Shown in pieces: positions 8,055 to 15,697 of a stretch of 30,057 nucleotides of DNA. Location of the stretch: positions 1 through 30,057 of the forward strand of contig DAOUDG010000032.1 of assembly GCA_034431435.1 (NCBI GenBank), written 5' to 3'. A program made the position numbers and the translations under genes. The notes beneath the pieces are model-generated. The model did not search any database. It was not told the origin of the DNA and saw nothing but the letters and a program-made list of their open reading frames with translations. Every line of letters begins with the position of its first letter. Position 1 is the stretch's first letter. The DNA is from JAHCIE01 sp034431435. GTDB taxonomy: Bacteria > Chloroflexota > Anaerolineae > Epilineales > JAHCIE01.

Positions 8055-8383
8055 TTATACCACGCCGCCGTCGTCCGCCTCTCGCGGCCGCTGTACCAGC
8101 CAGGCCAGGGTGACGCCGGTCGCGAGCGCGCCCAGCGCGCCCAGCGCGCCCGCCGTCGCGCGAGCGTCGTCGGCGGCGGGGGGCGTACTCGGCGTGGAGC
8201 AGATGTTCCGGGCAGGATGGGTAGATGGGGGCGGAGGGCCTCGGTGCAGGCGAGGCAGGCGGCGAAGTCCAGGCCGTGCAATGACCTGTCACCTGTAGCG
8301 TGGCGAATCCACTCGTCGGGCGCGGTGTATCCTGGCACAGGACCGCCCAGACGCATCGGCTCCACCTTGCCGAGCTGGCGCAT
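8055..8383 (-). pseudogene. Possible frameshifted small Cys-motif membrane protein gene
   Basis: The 500 bp between the GH13 and SnoaL-like genes contain no intact gene but do hold fragments. One frame starting at 8383 (or at 8356, where GGTGGAG precedes the ATG) reads PDEWIRHATGD ... FAACLACTEALRPHL, with a Cys-x2-Cys after a His, recalling small anti-sigma-like zinc fingers. A second frame contributes CPEHLLHAEYAP. A third reads AADDARATAGALGALGALATG, then VTLAWLVQ, a clear membrane helix, and stops at 8057-8055. The second and third frames join if one base is removed from a run of six C. This may be a decayed gene or assembly errors in homopolymers. The fragments may also be chance, given the GC content. 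Confidence 0.3.
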
Positions 8384-8469
8384 CGTGATTCACTACTAAC
8401 ACTATACACGATGCCGCCCCGCCGGTCAATGCGCCTGGCAGCCCCGCGCTAACGGAGCATCACCTCACG

Positions 8470-8856
8470 TCATGTAGCGAAGAAGTCATCCAGGGTATCC
8501 TGGTCATCGGTGAAGCCCCAGCCTTCCACGACCTGGCCCTGGTCATTGACGCGCATGATGTGTGCGCCGCGCAGGTCGAGAGTCTTGCCCTTGCGCTCGC
8601 CCTGCACCCTGAACGTGGCAACGACATAGGGCCCGTTGACCATCACGCTGTCCAGGGTAAAGTCCCAGCGGGTCAGGGGCGCCATGCGGGAGGGCATCAG
8701 GGTGGTGTACTCGTCGAAGCCGTGGTAGTCGCCCGATACCGGGTTGTGGCCCGGCACGTGCCACACGATGTCGGGAGCGATGTTGCGCCGCTCCGCCTCG
8801 TCGCCGCTGTACATGCGTCGTACGACCGCGATGTTGCGTCTGTCTTGTCCTGTCAT
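8470..8856 (-). CDS. SnoaL-like / NTF2-fold protein
   Basis: 128-residue protein of the ketosteroid-isomerase-like fold. It has the typical N-terminal helix ending in RRMYSGDE, then APDIVWHVPGHNPVSGDYHGFDEY and a four-stranded sheet region (LDSVMVNGPYVVATFRVQGER ... GAHIMRVNDQGQVVEGWGFTDDQDTLDDFF). Members are diverse: isomerases, hydrolases, polyketide-cyclising enzymes and many with unknown ligands, so no reaction can be assigned. The ATG has GGGAGG eight bases upstream. It is transcribed away from the large glycosidase-like gene. Confidence 0.88.
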   Translation of the reverse strand: MTGQDRRNIAVVRRMYSGDEAERRNIAPDIVWHVPGHNPVSGDYHGFDEYTTLMPSRMAPLTRWDFTLDSVMVNGPYVVATFRVQGERKGKTLDLRGAHIMRVNDQGQVVEGWGFTDDQDTLDDFFAT

Positions 8857-8884
8857 GCTCAGCTGCCTCCCGTTGGGTCCACGT

Positions 8885-8909
8885 CGGTCGTGGCCGACCG
8901 TGGTATAAT
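8885..8909 (+). promoter_or_regulatory. Extended -10 promoter with palindrome
   Basis: TATAAT at 8904-8909 preceded by TGG (extended -10) and no good -35. A perfect palindrome, CGGTCG-TGGC-CGACCG (8885-8900), occupies the -35/-10 spacer, where a bound regulator could act. It serves the large glycosidase-like gene starting at 8963. Confidence 0.6.
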
Positions 8910-8962
8910 TTGAAGACGCAACTCACCGCCGTCCAGATGCCCGGCTCACGTCCCCGGTAAGG

Positions 8963-11428
8963 ATGACTCTCCTGCGACACTGGCTCAGCCGCATCACGTC
9001 GCGCGCCACGCCCCGCCCCCCGCGCTCCACAGCGACGGCTCCCCACACTCACGTGACCGTTGGCGCGGAGGTCATCGCCGCCGCCCCGGAGCGGTTCGGC
9101 ATGAACATCGCCATCGGCGGCTACCAGCCCTCACAGCCCAATACCCGCCTGCTCAATACCTGGCTCGCCGACGGTGGCATGGAGCCGATCATCCTGCGCT
9201 ACAAGGGCACGGCCACTGGTGGCGACGCCGACAGCATCGAGAACGATGGCGCGCCCCTGGTCCCCTACGACGAGCGCGGCGACTTCGAGAACGCCGACGG
9301 CCCCACTACCTCGGTGGGTGGCAAGATTGGCGACGGCTTCTTCGATGGCGCCTATGCCCGTGTCTACCGCGTCGAGGGTGGGCAGGCGCGCCTCCTCCGC
9401 ACCGGGTGCGTCGCCCGCTACCTGGCGAGTGCGGAGACGGGCTACCGCATCGTTCTCGACGCGCCTGGGCCACCGGTCCAGGCGGGCGACGTCTACTTCC
9501 TGTCGCTAACCGTCGCCGATGCGCCCCTGGCGACAGTCGCCCCCGACCGTCGCGCCGTCCACGCCGCCGCCGACCCGTGGCGCATCTACCCTGTGGCGGC
9601 CGAGGGCCGCGTCCAGTTACGCCGCGACCTGGACCACCCCGCGCCGGCCGACGGCAGCCGCGCCAGCCTGCGCATCACCCTCGACGACGCGGGCGAGGGG
9701 GGTATCCACCAGTGGGTGTCCCTTGCGCCGCCCGGTCCCAACCGCAACACCCTCACCCCCGGTCAAACCTACGCGGTGAGCGTCTGGCTGCGTCAGGAGG
9801 GCATCAGGCGCGGCCGGGCGCGGCTGTCGCTGCATGTGTGGGGCCGTCGGATCGAGCAGCGGGTGACCGTCACGGGCACGTGGCAACCGTACGTCTGGCG
9901 CTTCAAGGCCCCGCGCGCCGTGCAGCGACAGCCGGCCGCCCTGTGCATCACCTTTGCCGGGCCAGGCTGCCTGTGGGTCGACAACGTGCGGCTCTACGAC
10001 GCCGACCGTCCCCCCGGCGCGGTACGCCCGGAGGCGATTCAGGCCCTCCAGGACTACCGACCGGGCGTGCTGCGCATCTGGAGCAGCCAGACCAATCTGG
10101 CCTGGGGCACGACGCTGGATAACTGGCTTGCGCCGGAGGGCATGGGGCTGCGCCAGTGGAGTCCCAACACCGGCGTCATGCCCGGCCCCCAGTTCAACCT
10201 GCCCACCGCCCTGGCCGTCGCGCGGGAGGTGGGCGCGACGCCCTGGCTCATTGTCGGCGGCTCGCTGGACGAGGCGGAGTGGGCGGGGCTGCTGGAGTAC
10301 CTGGCCGGGCCGCCCGACTCGCCCTATGGCGCGCGCCGCACCGCCCACGGCCAGACCCGCCCGTGGACCGACGAGTTCGACCGACTCCACATCGAGTACG
10401 GCAACGAAATGTGGAACGGGCTGTTCGGGCCGTGGGTCTACCCGAGCGGTGCGGAGTACGGCGCGTTTGCCGAACGCTTCTTCGGCGTCCTGAGCGCCAG
10501 CCCCCACTACGCGGCCGTCGCCGACAAGCTCGACTTCGTCCTGAACGGCCGCCGCCGTGTGTTCGGCCTGGCGGGTTTTGGCGCCAAAGCCCGCCGCGCC
10601 GTGTCCTTCACGCCCACCGTCGGCATCCAAAGCTACACCATTGGCCTGGGCTTCGAGCGCGTCCACGCCCGTACCCAGGAGGAGCGCTTCCAGGTCGCGC
10701 TGCTGTCCGGCCCCTGGCTGCGCCACTACTTCGAGCAGCACCTGGCGACGCAGCGGTTGCTGGCCAAGATGGGCTACCCGCATCGGCTGGCCGTCTTCGA
10801 GGGTGGCCCCGATTTCGGCCTGCCCGCACCCGACCGGCCCACCACTGACGAGCACGAGCATCTGCGCAAGTCCCTCGCCACTGCCGTCAGCACCCTTGAT
10901 ACCTTTCTCTACAACTCCGCCCAGGGCCTCGGCCCGCAGGCCTTCAGCTTCTTCGGCGTCGGGCCGCGCTGGGCCAGTCACGTAGGCTGGGGCAGGGGCT
11001 TCCGCCCCCACCTGTCCTGGCTCGCCTTGCAGATGCGCAACCGGCTCGCCACGGGCGTGATGGTGGCAACGACGGTGACGGGCGCGGCGACAATCGACCT
11101 GCCCGCCGTCGAGACCGCCGCCTGGAACGTGCCCGCGCGCCCCGCCGTGCCCCTCGTCGCCGCCTACGCTTTCCGCGACGGTGGCCGCCATGCCACCTTC
11201 GTCCTGTCGCGAGATCTGCACCGGGTCACGCCCGTGACACTGCATCTGCCGGTGCGTCCTGCCTCAGTCATGCTATACCGTCTGGCGGGCGACCCGCGCG
11301 CCACCAACATTGAGCAACTGACCATCGACATTCAGGAACGCCGTTGGGGGCGCGCGACGCAGGACATCGACTTCGACCTGCCGCCAGGCGCGATCTACCT
11401 GTTCGTTACCGAGGGAGATCGTCAGTAG
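8963..11428 (+). CDS. Putative clan-A glycoside hydrolase with carbohydrate-binding-like domain
   Basis: 821 residues. No signal peptide is evident. After an N-terminal region (30-200) comes a jelly-roll-like domain (about 205-345: SRASLRITLDDAG ... HQWVSLAP ... TGTWQPYVWRFKAP ... LWVDNVRLYD) that resembles CBM4/9-type modules. The C-terminal half looks like a TIM barrel: RIWSSQTN, then HIEYGNEMWN with Glu482 after Asn as the likely acid/base, and LAVFEGGPDFG with Glu613 as the likely nucleophile. The spacing matches clan GH-A enzymes such as arabinofuranosidases, but I cannot name the family. A beta-sandwich of about 100 residues ends the protein. The first ATG has only an abutting AAGG, so the start is uncertain; the promoter at 8904 fits it. 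Confidence 0.75.
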   Translation: MTLLRHWLSRITSRATPRPPRSTATAPHTHVTVGAEVIAAAPERFGMNIAIGGYQPSQPNTRLLNTWLADGGMEPIILRYKGTATGGDADSIENDGAPLVPYDERGDFENADGPTTSVGGKIGDGFFDGAYARVYRVEGGQARLLRTGCVARYLASAETGYRIVLDAPGPPVQAGDVYFLSLTVADAPLATVAPDRRAVHAAADPWRIYPVAAEGRVQLRRDLDHPAPADGSRASLRITLDDAGEGGIHQWVSLAPPGPNRNTLTPGQTYAVSVWLRQEGIRRGRARLSLHVWGRRIEQRVTVTGTWQPYVWRFKAPRAVQRQPAALCITFAGPGCLWVDNVRLYDADRPPGAVRPEAIQALQDYRPGVLRIWSSQTNLAWGTTLDNWLAPEGMGLRQWSPNTGVMPGPQFNLPTALAVAREVGATPWLIVGGSLDEAEWAGLLEYLAGPPDSPYGARRTAHGQTRPWTDEFDRLHIEYGNEMWNGLFGPWVYPSGAEYGAFAERFFGVLSASPHYAAVADKLDFVLNGRRRVFGLAGFGAKARRAVSFTPTVGIQSYTIGLGFERVHARTQEERFQVALLSGPWLRHYFEQHLATQRLLAKMGYPHRLAVFEGGPDFGLPAPDRPTTDEHEHLRKSLATAVSTLDTFLYNSAQGLGPQAFSFFGVGPRWASHVGWGRGFRPHLSWLALQMRNRLATGVMVATTVTGAATIDLPAVETAAWNVPARPAVPLVAAYAFRDGGRHATFVLSRDLHRVTPVTLHLPVRPASVMLYRLAGDPRATNIEQLTIDIQERRWGRATQDIDFDLPPGAIYLFVTEGDRQ

Positions 11429-11438
11429 ACGCCCAAGT

Positions 11439-11467
11439 TTGCACCCGCCGCCCAGACGTGCTATAAT
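11439..11467 (+). promoter_or_regulatory. rpsO promoter
   Basis: TTGCAC (11439-11444), 17 bp, TATAAT (11462-11467) with a TGC extended -10. The predicted leader is about 60 bases, which could carry S15 self-control. Confidence 0.8.
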
Positions 11468-11534
11468 AGCGAGCCAGTGAAATCAGGTGACAACGCGCCT
11501 GACTCCCCTATTCGTTTCTGTGAAGGAGGCATGG

Positions 11535-11804
11535 GTGTCGCTTAGTAAGACCGAAAAGGATGTGATCATCCAGGAATACCATATTCACGATAACGACACC
11601 GGCTCGCCCGAAGTCCAGGTCGCGCTGTTGACCACTCGCATCAACCAGCTTGTCGAGCACCTCAAGACCCACAAGCACGATCACGCCTCGCGTCGCGGCC
11701 TGCTCAAGCTCGTCGGCCAGCGTCGCCGCCACCTTGCCTATCTTAGCAAGAAGGACAACGCGCGCTATCGTGAGGTTGTGCAGCGCCTGGGCCTCCGCAA
11801 GTAG
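11535..11804 (+). CDS. rpsO: 30S ribosomal protein uS15
   Basis: Primary 16S rRNA-binding protein of the small subunit platform. The 89-residue sequence carries the family features DTGSPEVQVALLTTRINQLVEHLKTHKHDHASRRGLLKLVGQRRRHLAYL, and the length equals that of the E. coli protein. Translation most likely begins at GTG 11535, because AAGGAGG ends five bases upstream and S15 N-termini start SLSKTEK-like. The open frame extends upstream to 11487. pnp follows, the classic rpsO-pnp order, with a terminator-like hairpin and a long structured spacer between them. Confidence 0.97.
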   Translation: MSLSKTEKDVIIQEYHIHDNDTGSPEVQVALLTTRINQLVEHLKTHKHDHASRRGLLKLVGQRRRHLAYLSKKDNARYREVVQRLGLRK

Positions 11805-11831
11805 GCATGTCGCTCTCATGATGTAGCATAG

Positions 11832-11870
11832 ACGAGTAGAGCCGCGCGTTACTGCCGGCCTGCTCGTTTT
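11832..11870 (+). terminator. Intrinsic terminator/attenuator after rpsO
   Basis: Stem 11832-11844 with 11856-11867 (one bulged A, one G-U pair), then TTTT to 11870. Position suggests partial termination between rpsO and pnp. Confidence 0.65.
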
Positions 11871-11885
11871 GCGTTGTAACAGCCT

Positions 11886-11962
11886 GGCGTGGAAGCCCAG
11901 GAATTGGAGAGTGGGCCGCACCGCGGGTTCGACTCAGTCTCCAGCTCCTGACCTCCCACGCC
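11886..11962 (+). promoter_or_regulatory. Long interrupted hairpin in the pnp leader
   Basis: An outer stem of 10 positions with one mismatch (11886-11895 with 11953-11962) and an inner stem of 13 positions with one mismatch and one G-U pair (11898-11910 with 11938-11950) enclose a 27-base loop. A further perfect 8 bp stem (11967-11974 with 11978-11985) lies just before the pnp start. In E. coli a long stem in the same rpsO-pnp spacer is cut by RNase III and lets PNPase control its own message. The same role is inferred here. Confidence 0.65.
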
Positions 11963-12029
11963 TGACGGGGTGAGACCCTCACCCCTCGGCGGCGGAGACG
12001 CCGTAGCGGAGGAAAGGATAGCTAGTCGT

Positions 12030-14330
12030 ATGACCGAGACCACACAACTGTATGACATCAGCGTCACCGAAGGCGAGCATGGTCAGTGGACCTACTCGAC
12101 CGATGTTGGCGACAAGACCATCCACATCAGCAGCGGCAAGCTGGCCGGGCAGGCGGGCGGGGCCGTCACCGTACGTATCGGCGATACCCTGATCCTCGTC
12201 ACCGCCACCGGCTCGCGCGAGCCGCGCGAGGGTATCGACTTCTTCCCTCTGACCGTCGACTATGAGGAGCGACTGTACGCGGCGGGCAAGATCCCCGGTA
12301 GCTTCTTCCGCCGCGAGGGTCGCCCGACTGAGGGGGCTATCCTCACCAGTCGCCTGGTCGACCGCCCGCTGCGCCCGCTGTTCCCCAAGGGCTACCGCAA
12401 CGACGTCCAGGTAATCATCACCTCCCTATCGGCCGACCGAGAGAACCCGCTGGACATCCCGGCCATCATCGGCGCGAGTACGGCGCTGATGCTGTCGGAT
12501 ATCCCCTTCCTTGGCCCCGTCGCCGGCGTTCGCGTTGGCCGCATTGACGACGAGTGGGTCTTCAACCCCACCACAGCCCAGCAGGAGCAAAGCAGTCTGG
12601 ACCTGCGCCTGGCGGGCACGGAAGACGCCATCCTGATGATCGAGGCCAACGCGGGCGAGATGGACGAGGCGATGATGCTGGCGGCCATCAAGGCGGGCCA
12701 TCAGGCCATGCAGCCGGTGATTCAGATTCAGAAGCGCATGGCCGCCGATCTCGGCAAGCCCAAGCGGGAGTACAAGGTCTTCGAGGTCAGCGCCGCGACC
12801 CGCCAGCGCGTCGCCGAGCGTCTCGACAACCGCCTGGAGCAGGTCTTCACCGGCGCGGAGACGAAGGAAGAGCGCAACGAGGCCATCGACCTCATCCGCG
12901 ATGAGCTGGTGGTCGACCTGGACGACTCGGGCGAGCGCAAGGAGACCCTGGCCGTCTTCGACGAGGCCCTCAAGCGCCAGATTCGCGAGCGCATCCTGGC
13001 CGGTGTCCGCCCCGACGGCCGCGGCCCGAAGGACGTTCGCCCCATCTGGTCCGAGGTCGGTCTCAGCCCGCGCGCCCACGGCTCCGGCTTGTTCACGCGC
13101 GGCGAGACCCAGGTCCTGTCGCTGGTGACACTGGGCACGCCGCGCGAGGAGCAGACCCTCGACGGCCTCGGCGCGGATGAGACCAAGCGCTACATGCACC
13201 ACTACAACTTCCCGCCCTTCAGCACGGGCGAGACGTGGCCCATGCGCGGCCCCAAGCGCCGCGAGATCGGCCACGGCGCGCTGGCCGAGGGCGCGCTGCG
13301 CGCGGTCATCCCGCCGGAGGCCGACTTCCCGTACACCATCCGCGTGGTGTCCGAGGTACTGTCCTCCAACGGCTCGACCTCGATGGCGAGCGTGTGCGGC
13401 AGCACCCTGGGCCTGCTCGACGCGGGCGTGCCCATCAAGGCGATGGTGGCGGGGGTGGCGATGGGCCTGGTGATGGACCCGGAGACGGGCCGCTACCAGA
13501 TTCTCACCGACATCATGGGCATGGAGGACCACCTGGGCGACATGGACTTCAAGGTCGCCGGGTCGGACAAGGGCATCACCGCCCTCCAGCTCGATATCAA
13601 GATCAAGGGCCTGACCTACGAGATTTTGGAGCAGGGCCTGGCCCAGGCGTTGCAAGGCCGCCTGCACATCCTGGGCAAGATGCGCGAGACCATCAGCGAG
13701 CCGCGCGAGGACCTGTCGCCCTTCGCGCCGCGCATCACCACGCTGCACATCAACCCCGAGAAGATCGGCATGCTCATCGGCCCGTCGGGCAAGAACATCC
13801 GCAGCATCATCGAGGACACCGGCGCGCAGATCGACGTTGAGGACGACGGCACGGTCTTCGTCGCTTCGGCCGACGGTGAGTCGGCGCGCAAGGCCATCGA
13901 GCGCATCCGCGCCCAGGTGGAAGACCCGGAGGTCGGCAAGATTTACACCGGCAAGGTCGTCCGTATCACCGACTTCGGCGCGTTCGTCGAGATTCTGCCC
14001 AAGAAGGATGGCATGGTCCATATCTCGCAGCTGGCCCCGACCCGCGTCAACAAGGTCGAGGACGTGGTCAAGCTTGGCGACGAGATTATGGTCATGGTCA
14101 TCGATGTAGACCCTGAGGGCAAGGTCCGACTGTCGCGGACGGCGGTTCTCGAAGGGTTGACGGCGGAAGAGGCGCGCGAGCGCGACCAGCGCAATCGCCA
14201 GCAGCGCAGCGGCCCCCGGCCCGGCGGCGAGGGCGGCGGGCGGTCTGGCGGCGGGCGACCTGGCGGCGGCGGCGGCTATCGCGGCGGCTCGCCCGGCGGC
14301 AGTCGCGGCGGCGGAACGCCGCGTGAATAG
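12030..14330 (+). CDS. pnp: Polyribonucleotide nucleotidyltransferase (PNPase)
   Basis: Phosphorolytic 3'-5' exoribonuclease of RNA turnover, a trimer in the cytoplasm. The 766 residues show all domains in order: first RNase PH core (from about 25, GKLAGQAGGAVTVRIGDT), the all-alpha linker (about 240-310), the second core with GETQVLSLVTLGT and the catalytic-region AGSDKGITALQLDIKIKG, the KH domain (HINPEKIGMLIGPSGKNIRSIIE, GPSG being the GXXG loop), the S1 domain (GKIYTGKVVRITDFGAFVEILPKKDGMVHISQL) and a Gly/Arg-rich tail of about 45 residues. Such tails in RNA-binding proteins often add nonspecific RNA affinity. The ATG at 12030 is preferred because the frame upstream has no homology. GGAGGAAAGGA lies somewhat far upstream (about 10-16 bases). 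Confidence 0.97.
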   Translation: MTETTQLYDISVTEGEHGQWTYSTDVGDKTIHISSGKLAGQAGGAVTVRIGDTLILVTATGSREPREGIDFFPLTVDYEERLYAAGKIPGSFFRREGRPTEGAILTSRLVDRPLRPLFPKGYRNDVQVIITSLSADRENPLDIPAIIGASTALMLSDIPFLGPVAGVRVGRIDDEWVFNPTTAQQEQSSLDLRLAGTEDAILMIEANAGEMDEAMMLAAIKAGHQAMQPVIQIQKRMAADLGKPKREYKVFEVSAATRQRVAERLDNRLEQVFTGAETKEERNEAIDLIRDELVVDLDDSGERKETLAVFDEALKRQIRERILAGVRPDGRGPKDVRPIWSEVGLSPRAHGSGLFTRGETQVLSLVTLGTPREEQTLDGLGADETKRYMHHYNFPPFSTGETWPMRGPKRREIGHGALAEGALRAVIPPEADFPYTIRVVSEVLSSNGSTSMASVCGSTLGLLDAGVPIKAMVAGVAMGLVMDPETGRYQILTDIMGMEDHLGDMDFKVAGSDKGITALQLDIKIKGLTYEILEQGLAQALQGRLHILGKMRETISEPREDLSPFAPRITTLHINPEKIGMLIGPSGKNIRSIIEDTGAQIDVEDDGTVFVASADGESARKAIERIRAQVEDPEVGKIYTGKVVRITDFGAFVEILPKKDGMVHISQLAPTRVNKVEDVVKLGDEIMVMVIDVDPEGKVRLSRTAVLEGLTAEEARERDQRNRQQRSGPRPGGEGGGRSGGGRPGGGGGYRGGSPGGSRGGGTPRE

Positions 14331-14358
14331 CAGCATCTCTGATTTTCGGTAGACGCAA

Positions 14359-14388
14359 CGGGGCGGCGCCACAGGTGTCGCCCCGCTT
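14359..14388 (+). terminator. Terminator after pnp
   Basis: A 12 bp stem with two G-U pairs (14359-14370 with 14374-14385) and a 3-base loop, then CTTT. It ends the rpsO-pnp unit. Confidence 0.7.
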
Positions 14389-14425
14389 TGATGCCCGCAG
14401 CCCAACCAAGAGGAGGACTTCTTCT

Positions 14426-15517
14426 ATGAGCGAACCTAATCTGCGTATTCCCGGCCCCACCCCCTTGCCCAAGCGTGTCCAGAACGCCCAGGCCCGCGAC
14501 ATGATCAACCATCGCGGCCCTGAGTTCGCCACCATGCAGGCCGAAATTGTGGATGGTCTCAAGTCGTTCTTGCTGACCCAGAATGATGTGCTTATCCTGA
14601 CCTCATCGGGCACGGGCGGGCTGGAAGCGGCCGTCGCCAACACCCTGTCCCCCGGCGACTCGGTGCTGTCGGTATCGATCGGCTATTTCGGCGTGCGTTT
14701 CCGCACCATTGCCGCCACCTACGGCGCGAACATCGTTCCCCTGGACTTCCCCCAGGGCCAGGCGGCTGATGTGAGCCAGGTTGCCGCTGCGCTGCGCGCC
14801 CACCCTGAAGTCAAGGCGGCCCTAATCACCCACAATGAGACGTCGACCGGCGTGACCAACCCGCTGCGGGAGCTGGCCGAGGTAGTCAAGGCTGAAGGCA
14901 AGCTGCTCCTGGTAGATGCCATCAGCTCGGCGGGCTGCATTCCGCTAGAGACCGACGCCTGGGGCGTGGATGTCCTGGTCACCGGCTCGCAGAAGGGTTG
15001 GCTGGCCCCGCCTGGCCTGGCCTTCATTGCCATGAGTCCGGCCGCCTGGCAGGCGAGCGACACGGCGCGCATGCCGCGCTTCTACTTCGACCTGCGGAAG
15101 GCCAAGAAGGCGCAGACCGAAGGCTCTACGCCCTGGACGCCGGCGGTCTCGGTCTACTACGCCCTCCAGGAAGGGCTGCGCATCCTCCAGGAGGAGGGAC
15201 TGGAGCGGGTGCTGGCCCGCCACCAGCGCATCGCCGAGAAGACCCGCAAGGGCGTGCAGGACATGGGCCTGAAGCTGTTCGCCGACCCGCGCTACGCCTC
15301 GAACACGGTTACGTCGGTGCTGCCACCCGAAGGCATGAATGCCGACGACTTGCGCCGCCAGATCAAGCAGCAGCACAACGTCATCCTGGCGGGTGCGCAG
15401 GGCGACCTGGCCGGCAAGGTGTTCCGCATCGGCCACCTGGGCTATGTGAGCGACAAGGACATCGCGCTGACCCTGGCCGCCATTCGCGCAGAGCTGCCGG
15501 TGACGGCGGGGCGGTAG
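14426..15517 (+). CDS. Class V aminotransferase (serine/alanine-glyoxylate type)
   Basis: 363-residue PLP enzyme of the alanine-glyoxylate / serine-pyruvate / small archaeal-type phosphoserine transaminase branch. Visible features are the opening IPGPTPLP, HRGPEF (29-34), SSGTGGLEA (60-68) binding the cofactor phosphate, HNETSTGV (136-143), VDAISSAGCIPLETD with Asp164 contacting the pyridine ring, and Lys190 in TGSQKGW forming the Schiff base. The ATG at 14426 is chosen because GGAGG lies nine bases upstream. It sits before serA and a histidine phosphatase, so phosphohydroxypyruvate to phosphoserine is the likely reaction. Serine-glyoxylate exchange is the alternative. Confidence 0.92.
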   Translation: MSEPNLRIPGPTPLPKRVQNAQARDMINHRGPEFATMQAEIVDGLKSFLLTQNDVLILTSSGTGGLEAAVANTLSPGDSVLSVSIGYFGVRFRTIAATYGANIVPLDFPQGQAADVSQVAAALRAHPEVKAALITHNETSTGVTNPLRELAEVVKAEGKLLLVDAISSAGCIPLETDAWGVDVLVTGSQKGWLAPPGLAFIAMSPAAWQASDTARMPRFYFDLRKAKKAQTEGSTPWTPAVSVYYALQEGLRILQEEGLERVLARHQRIAEKTRKGVQDMGLKLFADPRYASNTVTSVLPPEGMNADDLRRQIKQQHNVILAGAQGDLAGKVFRIGHLGYVSDKDIALTLAAIRAELPVTAGR

Positions 15518-15530
15518 GCGACTATCGGCT

Positions 15531-15600
15531 GTCACTCCGAGTGGGTGCGAGGAGTCGCCGCGATTATCGCCAGCAGAGACTCCTCGTACCTCGGAGTGAC
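15531..15600. repeat. GTCACTCCGAG-type palindromic repeat
   Basis: Left arm 15531-15556 and right arm 15578-15600 share an outer 11 bp (GTCACTCCGAG/CTCGGAGTGAC) and an inner CGAGGAGTC/GACTCCTCG. It matches the TGTCATTCCGAG...CGAGGAATC style of palindromic repeat that I recall from intergenic DNA of many bacteria. It separates the aminotransferase from serA. Confidence 0.7.
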
Positions 15601-15666
15601 CGTCAAACGTTATACCGAGTACATGAAGTGGTGACAATCGAGCCTGTGTGAGGCGCGAGGTAGACT

Positions 15667-15683
15667 CTCTCCCAGCGGGAGAG
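15667..15683 (+). promoter_or_regulatory. Small hairpin next to the serA ribosome site
   Basis: CTCTCCC and GGGAGAG pair around an AGC loop, and the right arm runs directly into the G-rich ribosome site (about 15681-15688). It may reduce serA translation, or it may be a copy of the common CTCTCCC-GGGAGAG intergenic motif. Confidence 0.4.
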
Positions 15684-15697
15684 GGGGGTATGGAAGC

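Noticed and set aside
7970..8383. N-terminal extension of the GH13 open frame
   Set aside because: GH13 homology begins at 7969 with its own ribosome site; the extension covers the broken-gene region.
10414..10426. GAAC-N5-GTTC as a LexA box
   Set aside because: Wrong spacer length and inside a coding region.
9617..11245. A 542-codon open frame antisense to the glycosidase-like gene
   Set aside because: Low-complexity shadow; the plus-strand protein has coherent domains and a promoter.
11924..11935. GGTTCGA resembling a tRNA T-loop
   Set aside because: The flanking bases do not form a T-stem and no cloverleaf can be drawn; it lies in the loop of the pnp leader hairpin.
12426..14405. A 659-codon open frame antisense to pnp
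   Set aside because: Shadow of a GC-rich coding strand; composition is unnatural and pnp is certain on the other strand.
14728..14738. GAAC-N3-GTTC as a LexA box
   Set aside because: Spacer one base short and inside the aminotransferase gene.
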